From NCBI GenBank assembly GCA_038501625.1, contig JAZAYU010000009.1, forward strand, positions 7,430,396 to 7,494,395: a stretch of DNA of 64,000 bases, read 5' to 3'. Numbering within the stretch: the first letter of the stretch is position 1; every line of letters begins with the position of its first letter. Of this stretch, positions 43,966 through 55,800 are shown piece by piece. Below the pieces are notes generated by a model, which was not told where the DNA came from, ran no database searches, and saw nothing but the letters and a program-made list of their open reading frames with translations. The translations under genes and the position numbers were made by a program. Origin of the DNA: Corbicula japonica. Its lineage: Eukaryota > Mollusca > Bivalvia > Venerida > Cyrenidae.

Positions 43966-45040
43966 CTCAAAGTAAGCACAAATATTAGTCGGCGTTGCAT
44001 AATTATTCTCTCCGTGAATTTGGTAGATGGCTTTAGCAGCCGATTTGTTTCTTTTTAGGATATACATTTGCTCAAGTTCAATGCAATTATGCGCCTGCTT
44101 TAGTCCCCATATAATATATCATCTCAAAACCCGTTGAATCGTCGTGTAAAGGAAACTACTATCCGCAGACAAGGATAAGTGGATCATAACCTCTCTGAAA
44201 AGCAGTACCGATATATGTAAACGAGGAAGAAAGGGGTCTCACCTAGGTTCATAAAGGAACTCGATAGGGCGACAGAGAGGCAGAAGTTTCTTTCAAAAAC
44301 AACTGGCTTAGTTCGAAGACGGTGAAATATTCTGCTACTAATTCCATAGTTGTTCATTGCGGACCTTGTGAACGACCAGTCCTGCTTATTCTTAACAGTT
44401 ACTGACAATACTGAAATTTAGCCAAAGGTCATTTACTTTACATTGTAAACATTATTCATTATCTAAAAATGACTAATTTAGGAGTGTTTTCGATGTGATT
44501 TCAATCCGCATTGTATATCAATTTCGGGGTTAAAAATGTTCATTGGCGCTCAAAAACCCATGAAATGATTTCACATAACATACTTTTTCTTTGACGTATA
44601 CTTACCATATTAAAATCTTACTACCTCAGTAGGTGAATATCAGGAAGTTTTTAATCGTTTACATCTTGTCATATGATCTTACTATTAAACGTGTTGTTAC
44701 ATGCACGTTTTCCCTTATCTTATTGTCATTTTAGGTTTTAGTTATTATTTGTCCACGTTTAATACAACTAGATAACAAACTACTATGCAAGCTCTTCTTT
44801 AAGTTGTGTTTGTTAAAAAGATTACCCTTTTTGTTTTTATACATCATCAAACTGCTTATGCCACTTTCAACTCCTATCATACTGCAACACAGAACTACTT
44901 GTCAAAATATATGGGAAATCGAAACTCGGGGAACTAGCGATTTCCCAGTTGTCACAATCATAAAGACTGTTTTTCGTCAGTTTGTATTTTGTTTAAGATG
45001 GTCAGGACATCACAGGATACTTTGGAGCTACATATTAATT
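43966..45040. other. No gene seen
   Basis: AT-rich. Open frames at 44184-44408 and 44804-45049 show no domain and no splice context. Confidence 0.45.
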
Positions 45041-45512
45041 GCTTTTTAAATTCCCACGTGAGCGCAATGATACTGACAAGAAAATGTTGTGTCTTTTGTA
45101 AAAAAAACTTTCAACTACTAAAAGAGAAATCAGTGATTGTCATCCGTTTACGCGACCAGGAAGCGACCAGGAAATTCAAGGTCAAACACACTTTTACTAA
45201 TATCTCGTAAAGTTTACATATTTAAATCACGAGGACGCAATAAATTGCTGTCAGTATCATATTACTCATGTGGACATTTAAAATGATATTTGTGTTATTT
45301 AGTTTTTGTGCATTTATGTAAATAGAAGTTGAGGGAATTTTTAGATATCGCTATTTTTCTTCACTGTTCTAACATGTCTTACCATCTGCAAAATAAAGAT
45401 ACATTAATAACATACATTTGTGCAAAGTTTCATTTAAGAGCATTTTGCCATTATTGAGATTTTGATAATTTTCTTTTTTGTATCGATGAATAGGATTGGG
45501 AGGAGTGTGGTT
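45041..45512. mobile_element. Single-arm copy of the 3406-4098 foldback family, inverted
   Basis: The reverse complement aligns with 3415-3870: shared blocks include 'gagaaatcagtgattgtcat', 'tttacgcgaccagga', 'aaaataaagatacattaata' and the terminal 'ggaggagtgtgg'. The second arm found in the 3.4 kb copy is absent, so the foldback structure is either secondary there or lost here. Confidence 0.8.
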
Positions 45513-46620
45513 ATAACAGGAAAAGCACAGCATTAAGAATGTTATAAACAGCAAAAGTCAACATAGCGACATTTTTAATAGTATTGGTTAAAATGTGTAA
45601 TTTTTAAACGTCGTTACATCTCAGCATATTTTAAACTGTTCTCTCACTTTCAACTCAACACAACCTTTTACCAAATTCAGTTAAGTAATCCTGAAATGGT
45701 CACGTGGAAACGCATGGAAATTTTCTTTTCAGTTAACGTGTTTGATTAAAAGTCGATAAAAATGTATGAGAAGAAGATGATAATTATTTAAATTTAATTG
45801 ACATATATATATAATTGGAGTGGAGAAAGAGGGATCTTCCATACGAACGTAGACCTTCAAGATCGCAAGTTTAAAGCAGCACTGACGCGATACTACTGGT
45901 CGTAAAAATCACTTTCAAAGCATTTACATTGATAAGGTTTTCGGCGTTCAGTTTGAAACTGATCAAAGCACTTAATTAATACTGAACCTATGAAAAACTA
46001 TATTGTTAGGACGGGAAGGGTTCATAATAATAGTATAAGAAGTTCTATTATAAGCCCAGGTCATTTATTTTTAGAATCCAATAAATTCCTTGAAACAGGC
46101 TATACAAAACAGACTATAATATAGTTTATTTCAAAAATCAGTACCTGCATCTTTTCGATCGACATTTTTATCTTTTCTCTTCAAATCTTTTCTTGAACAG
46201 GTTTCTAACTTTTCTGATCGAGATCTATTTCCAAACTGAGTTGTTTATACAAAATTCGGCCTATTTATAGTAATAACACTGATGACGTCAAAAGCGAAAG
46301 TAGGATTTCGCGGAATCGTGCTACATGCTTGTAACATACAAAATGGCGGACGTTATAAAAAGAACCAAGATGCAGACGAAATATTGATGAATTTCTAGTT
46401 CTATTAAGTTGCTAAGGATTAATAATGTTAACAGGAATGAAGCTAAGGTAACAGTCTAATGAATTAATTTAAAAACCTACCTTGTAAATAACGAACATTC
46501 GATTATTTTGAACATGCATTGGATGCTTACATTTAGGATAGTGTTACAGCCTAACAATATGTTGCTACAATGGTACAATGGGAAATCCAGACTCTCCATT
46601 CATTCAAACAACAGAGGAGG
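45513..46620. other. No gene seen; candidate promoter at 46283
   Basis: AT-rich apart from the regulatory-looking cluster at 46283-46350, described separately. Confidence 0.4.
46283..46350 (+). promoter_or_regulatory. Consensus CRE plus YY1-like AAAATGGCGGAC
   Basis: TGACGTCA (46283-46290) is a full palindromic CRE. About 52 bp downstream is AAAATGGCGGAC (46341), a YY1-type motif and good start context. The frame from the ATG at 46343 is only 14 codons (MADVIKRTKMQTKY). The same CRE-then-ATGGCGGAC order occurs on the minus strand at 18721-18768. Likely a TATA-less promoter, but no following exon was recognised. Confidence 0.35.
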
Positions 46621-46624
46621 CCTT

Positions 46625-46835
46625 ACATTTTTATTAACAGAGAAAGTACCGGTGGATTCTTTGAACGCCCAGTGGCATAAGGGTTGTAAGGTCGTAACAA
46701 GTTTGTTCAGCTCAACAGCCATATATTTTTTACTATGGACAAACTGTTGGCAAACAAAGACAAGTTGCATCTGATAAGTGGTGAACGCGGATATTCACGT
46801 GAAACGCACTTGCACAACATTTCTCACGGAAGGTA
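46625..46835. repeat. Dispersed repeat, copy A
   Basis: 'cagtggcataagggttgtaa', then 'ttcagctcaacagccatat', 'acaagttgcatctgataagt' and 'gaacgcggatattcacgtga' align with copy B at 48470-48650. Confidence 0.65.
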
Positions 46836-47279
46836 ACCATTGCAATTATCGTAATTTAATGTTCTCTTCAAATTAACTACACGAGAAACTACATTATCCA
46901 AAACCAATACTTACCAACCATGCCAAAATGACCAAAAGCATATTGCAAAAATGGTGAAAAATGCATATCAGGATTAAGTTTAGTAACTAGTAGCAAGTAA
47001 CTTTTAGATTTTGACCTTCTTCAAAACTTTTTGTTGAAAGCCAAAACAAAACGATTGACACAACCATTTATACTAAACAAGTTCAATAGGTAGCGTAATT
47101 AAAAAATTCCAAAATATCAATTGAAATTTACTGTAGCGATATTTGTGCAGTTCGGCGGTCGTAAAAAGTCTCCCCGTACATACACGTGTCAGTACTGTTA
47201 TCAGTCAATAATGGGTTACCGGTTTCATGCAGTGATGTTAACATTTTTCAAGGTTGGACACTAAGAGTAGCCACATACA
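46836..47279. other. No gene seen
   Basis: Flank between dispersed repeat copy A and the gag remnant. No coding signal beyond the decayed 3' edge of gag. Confidence 0.4.
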
Positions 47280-48190
47280 ATACACAACTATTGTCTTTGA
47301 ACCTGCTAGAACTCTTTCACGTGCAACGACGTATTCCCCTAGCCGTTGACTAAGTGTAACCACTGTCCACTTCTCGTCGATTCCATTTTGAATTTCCAAA
47401 TGAACTTACACTTCTTCAGGAATTTTCGCTTTCAACATCGAAACGAAAACATCTTGGTTGATATCTTGGTGTAGCACCTCCAGACTACGAATATGTTTAT
47501 CCACTTGATCCAATAGGGATCGTAGGCTGCTCACCTTATTCGTTGCAGGATTTAAATTCAGAAGTTTCTTGTAGTGTATGTCCACGATTTCTTGGGTATT
47601 ACCAAATCGTTTTTTCAGAATGTCAATAGCAACTGAATAATTATCATTTGAAAGAGCTAGTCCAGCAATTGCGTGTTTGGCATCGCCGGTCAATTTACAT
47701 TTCAAATAATTAAATTTCTCAATGTCTGTAAGCTGTTTGTTTCTGTGAACTGCGCAATGAAATGAGTCCCAAAACTCTATCCATCGTATTTATCACCACT
47801 GAACTGTGGCATTTCAATCTTAGGTAATTTAACAGAAGCGTATTCAGACTTTTGCTTCATTTGCGTAGCTAACAGTCGCTGCATATCACGTTGTAACTGA
47901 ACTATTTCGTCAGACTTGGAATCAATAGATGACTCCATTTTCACTTCTTTCTCTCTTCTACACAATAGCATATCTTTAAGTTCATTTAATTCGCAACACA
48001 TATCCATTGCTTTTGAACACATATCACAATCTTCATCTAAGAGTTGTCCAATTTTTGTATCGTCTTCCAATGCTGTTGCCAATTTTTCGCTCTGTGCTTC
48101 AAGTTTATCACCGTATGTCTTTATTCTTTCGTAACTTTTCTTCTCGGAACATCGAGCGCGTTTTTTCTCGATATGTACTCCACGATTTAA
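47280..48190 (-). pseudogene. Decayed gag of a BEL/Pao LTR retrotransposon
   Basis: Minus-strand gag-like (DUF1759-type) sequence. It has a charged coiled-coil N-terminus, then 'VKLPKIEMPQFSGD', the hallmark entry to the domain. The conserved 'EFWDSF' and 'EKFNYL' segments and 'GDAKHAIAGL' with 'LKKRFG' follow. It is broken by a single-base shift near 47775, just after the SGD motif, and by an in-frame stop at about 47403 after 'AKIPEEV'; gag-like sense continues past the stop to about 47290. No ATG is present at the 5' edge. No protease or reverse transcriptase follows, and no LTRs were recognised. The fragment is inactive. Confidence 0.75.
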
Positions 48191-48469
48191 AATTCATCGA
48201 TATTATGTAACTTTACTATGTTTTTATTTCCATCTAATCTCTCTCGTTTGTAATAACATTATAATAGAAAGATTACCTTGGATCTTTAGAGAAAACATCC
48301 ACGTTTCTCGGTAGTTATGTATAAACAATACAAAATACACAACGTCGGTAACACCATATACATGTATTAACATTAAATCAGACAGCTGTGTTACAATTCG
48401 CGTTCTTCGCGACAAATATAGACTACCTCACGTAGACCAGTCGACCTATAACAATAGAAAGAGCTGTTG

Positions 48470-48650
48470 GTGGTAGGTTAGAGCCTTAGAACGGTCAGTG
48501 GCAACATGTCATTAGGGGTATAACGCCATTACAACTTTTTGCAGCTCAACAGTCATATTTCATCAGAGTTTTAAAACGACAAACAAGTTGCTTCTGATAA
48601 GTGATGAACGCGCATATTCAGGTGAAACCTACATCTATAACGTTTCCTTT
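48470..48650. repeat. Dispersed repeat, copy B
   Basis: 'gttagagccttagaacggtc' plus 'agtggca' (compare 33181), then 'cagctcaacagtcatatttc', 'acaagttgcttctgataagt' and 'gaacgcgcatattcaggtga' shared with copy A. Copies A and B flank the gag remnant, but the family also occurs elsewhere, so they are unlikely to be its LTRs. Confidence 0.65.
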
Positions 48651-48784
48651 ATCACAATATTCAACGTGTTTACTCTAGGAAATAAAGACCCAAAACACCA
48701 AAACTTTTTCATTGCGAGGTTAAATATACTCTCATATAATACGGTCTATTAATATGAATATTGTAGACTATATTTATATTAACA

Positions 48785-49842
48785 TTAATAAGATGAATGA
48801 TGATCAAGAAGCTCCTCGGAGTTGTTAAATCGTCTTATTGCTGACAATGCACTTTTAAATCTGTTCACATCAAAGTTTGCAATTACCGAACAATCAGCTG
48901 TTGCTGGTATTGGTGTAAAGGTTTTACTTTCGTCGAGGACTTTGTCACAGGTGATATGCCCATGTCTTCCGCCACAACATTCCTCAGATCCACTGTCCCA
49001 CAGCGACTCCTCACTGCTATCCAGACTCCAGATGTTATCCATGTTATGTTCTTGTGAATTTGATACAGACCTACATTCTGGTTCAGTTCTACTTATAATA
49101 TCAGCTCCCTCTGCTATATGGCAATAATGTTTGCCGTTCGACATTTGAGAGGGTACACTACTGCGTGAGTATTTTGGCATTCTTGATGCCGATCTCTGTG
49201 AAGCAGGTTCATTACCACAGCCCGCTGGGAAGTTCCCTTCAGTTGATGGACCGTCCAATCTTTGTTGAAGATCTGCAGATGAATCACAGTAGAATTTCGG
49301 TCTAGTCTCTAAGCTGTGCATATTTTGTGGTGAATACGTATTTTCATGTGTATAATGAGAAACAGCTCTGAAGTCATCATAATTATGGACTATTGCGTCT
49401 ACTGATAAAGTATACGAACGACCCGAAGTTTTCAGTAATGTTTCATCTGCTTCAATATCTTTTCCTGCGATACTTGCTGCTCGGGATGACATTGCTGAAG
49501 AACTTTTAGTACCACAAGAGCATTTACCAGAAGATCCGAAGCAACTTTTTGAGCTGTTTGAACCTTTTGTGGATCCATTTTTAATCTGATCGCGAGATGA
49601 ACTAGTATTGTCGTTTTGGCATCTAGTAGCGTTTTGAGGATAGGCAATCCCATTTTTATAAACACCGTTTTTTCTTTTGTCATTATGTATACATGAACCC
49701 TTCTGGTCAAATTTAGGGACAACACCGTTTGAATTATATTGTTCTATGAAAGTTCTTGCATTTTCGGTGTTTACGCCATTCAATTTATTGCCCACTATCG
49801 CTGGTTGAGAATCTTTTAACATAGCTTCTTCTTCTGTTTTGT
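48785..49842 (-). CDS. Receptor terminal exon (cytoplasmic tail)
   Basis: Begins after TTTCAG and encodes 'KTEEEAMLKDSQPAIVG', then a long low-complexity tail with clusters such as 'SSSRDQ', 'CFGSSGKCSCG' and 'SLDSSEESLWDSGSEECC', ending 'LLDHHSSY'. The open frame extends further upstream into the intron. Tyrosines and acidic-serine clusters could be signalling sites; no known motif is certain. Confidence 0.7.
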
Positions 49843-52800
49843 CTGAAAAATAGTGGACTAGGATAACGTAAAAATAGAAAAGAAATAGTTTATAGTACAG
49901 TTCTGCATGTATTACAGGACGTTGCAATAATTCCTACGATATAGAGTACGTAGAAATAATTCTTAATATGCATTTTAGCTCAATTAAACGCAATTATCGC
50001 AGGTTCGAAATTAAATTAAGTAAAATTACTGATAAAATTGATCCGCAACATCTTGTTCTGAAAGATGCAAACCATATTTGACCTTGGTATTATGATCAGG
50101 TTTGAAATGTGTGAACATTTTATAGATCTATTTTTATCTGATTAAGAAATAAACAAATTGTGTCGCTTTTGGCATCTTAGTAAAACAATTTTCTGAGAAA
50201 GCAGAATTTATAACGGCTATGCAACATGTAACCTCCACTTGGACTTGAAATTAGATTCTCGTTAGGGAAAAGAATATAACGCAACATTAAGAAAATCAGC
50301 CTCTCCGCGCAGCTCACAACGAAAAAAAGAAAGAAAGAAGATAATGATAAATATCACTAGATAAAGAGTTTCTCACTATTTGGCTTGAAACTGGTATTTT
50401 GCTCTTCTCTTTTTCTAATAACACGGAAGTAAGCAAAAACTGTAACAGCAATCACCGTGACTACCACGCATCCAACAACTATAACAGCAACAATCAAGTG
50501 GTCCTACAAAAAAATTAGAAGAGTATTGATCCTTCTTAATTTCAAGACAGAATCAATCGTACCGTATTTTTGCTTGTGAAGTATACGTGACGTTTTCAAA
50601 AATTCAAAATTATTTGTTCGTTGAACATTAACGGTACGATGAATTCAAGTAATAGATGAGTACAAGTATAATGTACAGATACTGTAACCGAATGTTGACA
50701 TGTCACGATTTCCGGAGTATAGTACATTACCAGTCTTAGCAATTTGCGAATTTCATACCAGTTAAATATAATTTTAAGTATAAAATACATAAAGATGAAA
50801 ATGCTGTATAGAAATTCGTAACATTAATACTCACGTTTATCCGAATCGCGTTTCATACTGCCCACTATCAACAAGAATGGTACATGTTCTTACAATATTA
50901 AAAATGCAAATATCTAACAAATAGTGAAAATAAAAATGTCTGACTAGAATAACAGACCAGTAACTTATTTTCGACCGGCGGCGACGATTACACACCTGAA
51001 ATTTAATGGATTATGTTAGGCCTTATGTGCTTAAGCCATAGTCCGATAGTTCAGCTTTCCTGTGAAGCCTCGTTTTGGGTTGATATCTGGTCACGGGAAG
51101 TAACTCGTACAGGACTGCGAAACTGTTTATTGGAAAGGCGTATACGTCATTGACTTTCATCGTACGATGTTTTTAATGTATTACACATTCCTTGAATATT
51201 TTTTATAATTTACTCGTACAGTTAAAATTGTTCCAATCATGTGCGAACGTAACTTGCATAACTTACGCTACCGGAAATCTGTGACTTATATAATTGGAAA
51301 ATTATATTAACCCCTATTTAATTTATATTTTATATTGGCGTAAAATGGAGTTCAGTGCTTTAATTCAGTATTTTCGTTTTCAGGTCCTGTTAGATTACAG
51401 AAGAACTCGTTTCTTTTAAACGGATACCTGTTGTGTAGAGTTATCGTTGCCCTCCAAAGATTTTATTTCAATCTCTTCCGAAGTCATTTCTTTACATTCA
51501 TTGCAGTCATCGTATGCCACCTAAACATGTATTTTTAATAAGAATATAAGTACATGTACTCAGATATATATTAATATGCTACTTGTGTTACATCTGCTTT
51601 GATCGATTATTACTTCAGTTTTGTTAATTGTTTGCATAGTGTCTAATTGATGTGGGGAGGCTGTGTCTTCTGGATGTGGCCGTACCTGATATGTATATTT
51701 CACGTTTTTCCTAAGTCGTACATATTATTCTTAAACATTTCAGCCCCAAAGTGACGCAAGATTTAAGTTATAATGTAGTCGACTGCCATCCAACAAGACA
51801 ATGCCAAAACATGTAACTCTCAATTTTTCATTTTGTGGATAGCTAAATAAATGGCGTCCATGGTTTTGTATTAAACTGCCATGTGCATTATTTTTGTATT
51901 AAAAAATTCATTTGCAAAGAGCAAGAAAATATTTTAGTCATTTCATGAAGCAGTTACTGAAATTTGTATTGTCAAGAAAAGTCCGTCATTGACAATCTGT
52001 ATTGCTCCTTTCGGTTAGAATAATTTAAATTCAAAACTCTTTTTATTTACGCAGATGGAAGAGTGCTCGGGTTTACATAGTTAGTTTTCTTCCGCCTATA
52101 CCATATATAACTTCAAATACTCAAAATAAAACTATACTATTTTGTTTTTTATTACAGTACAAACGTGAACAAATATAAATAACTGAGTTTATTTTACTTA
52201 CTCTCACAATATATTTTCCAGGCGACAATCCATCAAAATGTATCGATCTTCTTGTTCTATGAAGCTGACGTAAAACATGAAACAATAATGTTAATATTTA
52301 GTAGAAATCTGCTTTTAATATAAAGTTTTGAATATAACAAAACAACAGCTCGAAGGGAAAATTGTGATATTGAAAGACCCGAACAGGAAACAATTTTTGG
52401 TTGTGGTAGTAGTGGTGGTGGTGGGTTTTTCAAACTTAATTGAATAAACTAAGGCCATGTCTTGCAAAGAAGAATTTTATTTGGTTACAATTACATGTTT
52501 CTTCTGAGATTCCTTTAATCCAAGTTTTTCTAAAACGACGAAGTCAGGCTTATTCATCCACTCCGGTTGTTGTTCAACTATCACATGGATAGATTGTTGC
52601 TGGTCGTAGAATGTGGCAATCACTGGTCGCCAATCACTGTTGAAAGAATTGGGCCACACTGAAATTTACATTATAAATGAAAAGCTATATAATTAACACT
52701 GGCAATTTTACCTTCCTATCTGTATCATCGATAACGGAAAGTGAACGCATTTACAATACATTTTGCATTATTAAAGCAAAAAAGTCAAATGTCAAAAATC

Positions 52801-55800
52801 GCAACTACTGAACGCCGGGCCGGAGACTAACAAAATACAAACGATAGTGATATAATAATGTATTAACAATAGGTGACTGCCTTGGTGAAACAACTGAAAC
52901 CCGCCCATATGCAAACACACACAATTGAACGTAACTGTCAAGCAAAGGGGTACGTACACAATGACAGGAGCCAAGAGTAAATGGAGTTTAATAAATAATA
53001 ACGCCGTGGGAGGAATAAAAGAAACTGATAAAGTCCCGTAGTCCCTTTTCATGATTTCCTCAGAAGCCTTCGTAAACTCCTGAACTCCTTCATAAAGCAG
53101 TGCTGCATAATATTCTTTTTAATTTGATAATGACTTCTTACGAACAATTTGAGAAATAGACATCCCTTTCAGTTTTTTTACTTTGTTTATCAAAGTAAGA
53201 ATTACCTGTCGCAGAGGTTTTTAACCGCAATTCTAATTTGTGGTACCCATACAACTGTTAAGATATTATACAAATTTTGCTGCTGAAGTTTTTAACATTA
53301 TTACGGCCTCTAGAAAAACGAACAAAGGCATTTATGAAATAATTATTAGATATTTTACAATTTGAAAATGAAAATGAATTCAAATAATATATTTTCATTA
53401 GAAAATTTAAAAGAAGTTAACTTTCATGAGGTAAATGCCTTATTAATCTGAAGTACATTTCTGTACATTTTATGGACAAGAACTGTAATATGCTTATTGT
53501 ATATATTAAACAAATCATCAAGATATCACACACTGTTATTTAAAGACTGTGATATTGTTGTTATCTTGATGTTGATGATAAACCCATTTTGTTCTTTTTT
53601 TTTTCACGCAACATTGTTTAGATGTCATAGAGGATGTCTGCTTTATTATTTTCTCATATGAAAGTTACAGGCAATAGTTTACGTATATTTAATAAACCAG
53701 ATCTGTTAACAGGCATGGATTTTAAACATATAATGTATTTCCTGATAGACAAGTCAGAAATAACTGTCGCGCAGTTGAGTTGTTTTGTTGTTTTTTTCAT
53801 TAATAACCGTTTCAAATCTGACATTATTAAAGAATTGTCGGGTAAGAATGTCATTTACATATAGTAAAGATATATAATTCAGATTTAGATTACAATTTCT
53901 AGATGAGGTACTAACAAATTCAGGTTCTCTAGTTTTAAATTGAATTTAAAATATTTAAGCCTGTGTCTCACATTATTTTCATTTTTTAAAATATAAGTAT
54001 TTTACCTCCATGGTCTGTATTTTAACATTTAATTAAGTTTCAGGGGCTGATCCAGAAGGGGTTCAGTGGGATTGCTCGAACCCACTTTTAGGGCAGCAGT
54101 ATTTAAGTTTGTTGAAGATTTTGGCTAGAAAGTTGGAATTTATCTTGTAACTAATACTGTCCAAAACGACCCCCATCCTCGAAATCTTGCATCCCATCCT
54201 GAGATTTTTTGTTACCGTACTGAATTAGCTACTGGTTTTACAGGATTTACCTGGAACTTTGACAATATAATCAGCACTTCGACCTTTCAGTGTCTGCAAG
54301 GTCAGATTATATACCAAGACATCTTGCAACGGTTCTAGTCCAATACAGTTGTAAGATATGTTCCTCTGTAAGTATAAGGGGGCATTATCAGACAGATAAA
54401 ATAATATCTTATCTAAAAATTGGAGGCCTTGTTTAAAAAAATACAACAAAACGAAAACATATCAATAAAAATATAAAATCATTGAAGTTAAAGGTTTCTC
54501 TATTTTAACATAGCGAAAGAAAATGACCAATTTACACGTCATGATTTTAAATATAAATGTAGTAAATCGGGGTGGGGGATGGAAAAACAAGATATTTTCT
54601 TTATTCCTACCGGATGCTCTATGTCGTATGAATTAATGGGTCGGCGGTAGTTCCAGAAACGGAATATTCTTTCCAGAGGGCATTTGTAATAGTAGTCAGA
54701 ATCTGTCATACTTCGAAATGTCAAAAACACTGCCTCTGGTAACTCCCACTCGGGCGTTACCAATCCTGAAAAACAAAACGAGCACACGTTTTAAAACCGT
54801 TTTCGACGAGTATATACCGAAGCAACATTAGTTAAACGAAATCAGCAACATCGGATACTTTAGAACTCACAGTGCATAATATGACCAAGGCACTTAAGTA
54901 TTGATTCATTTACGTGATCTTACCGTTTATATACCGGTGTTATGTGATATTTCAATGTACATGTAATTACCTATAAATAAATGATAAATGTTTTTTTGTA
55001 TTTCCCATTTCAACAACTGGGATTCGAACTTTGAAAAAGAGAGTAAACAAATTAACGTCTTTGTTTAAGAATCACAGTTGAAATTAACACAGCTGAAATA
55101 AACAAACAACTACCCTTCGGTAACATGATATTGATACCCAGGGATGCCTTCAAATGGTTTCCAAAATCTTTATAGTAGACCGATTCTAAAGTTGGTGGGG
55201 AAAACTCAGTTTTGTGCAAGTCCATCTTACGCTGCTCACGAAAAGCCTCTTTCTCTGTAACAGAATGAATAAAACATTCTCATCTAACTATGTGCCGTAA
55301 ACGTGCACTGGTATGGTACCAGACGTGATGTAGTTTTGATCTTGAAAAAATGAACGAACATTTTGATTAATTTTCCAATTGCTGACCAATTTCAGGTAGC
55401 CGCTGCAGCATTTGTCTAAAAGAAGTGTAAGAACCTGGTAAATAATTATAAGTTTTAAGTGGCTTTAGTTTTTTAATAATTATAAAAAAATTCATAATTC
55501 AATATGACATGTTGATGATATGCAGATTTAAACATTAATACCGAGTTAAAAGTTTAAATTCACTTCTCAAAAGTGGTATAGTAATTAAAAATGGCGGAAA
55601 TACAGGTTTTATAAACTGTTAATGCGAACAAAAAATCGTTACCATCGTTATTGCCGATGGTACAGTTGAAAAATGTGGTGTCACCTTCCAGCCTAGCATC
55701 CTGTAAATATATAAATAATCGTAGGTTAAACGGAAAACCTGTGCCCAATATCATAAAACTAAATCTCAAGCATCTGATAGGCTGAAATGGCGACCTGTTA

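Noticed and set aside
46625..48650. Repeat copies A and B as LTRs of the BEL/Pao remnant
   Set aside because: They flank the gag in the same orientation, but related sequence occurs at 33181 and elsewhere. They lack TG...CA ends and a primer-binding site, and the similarity is too patchy.
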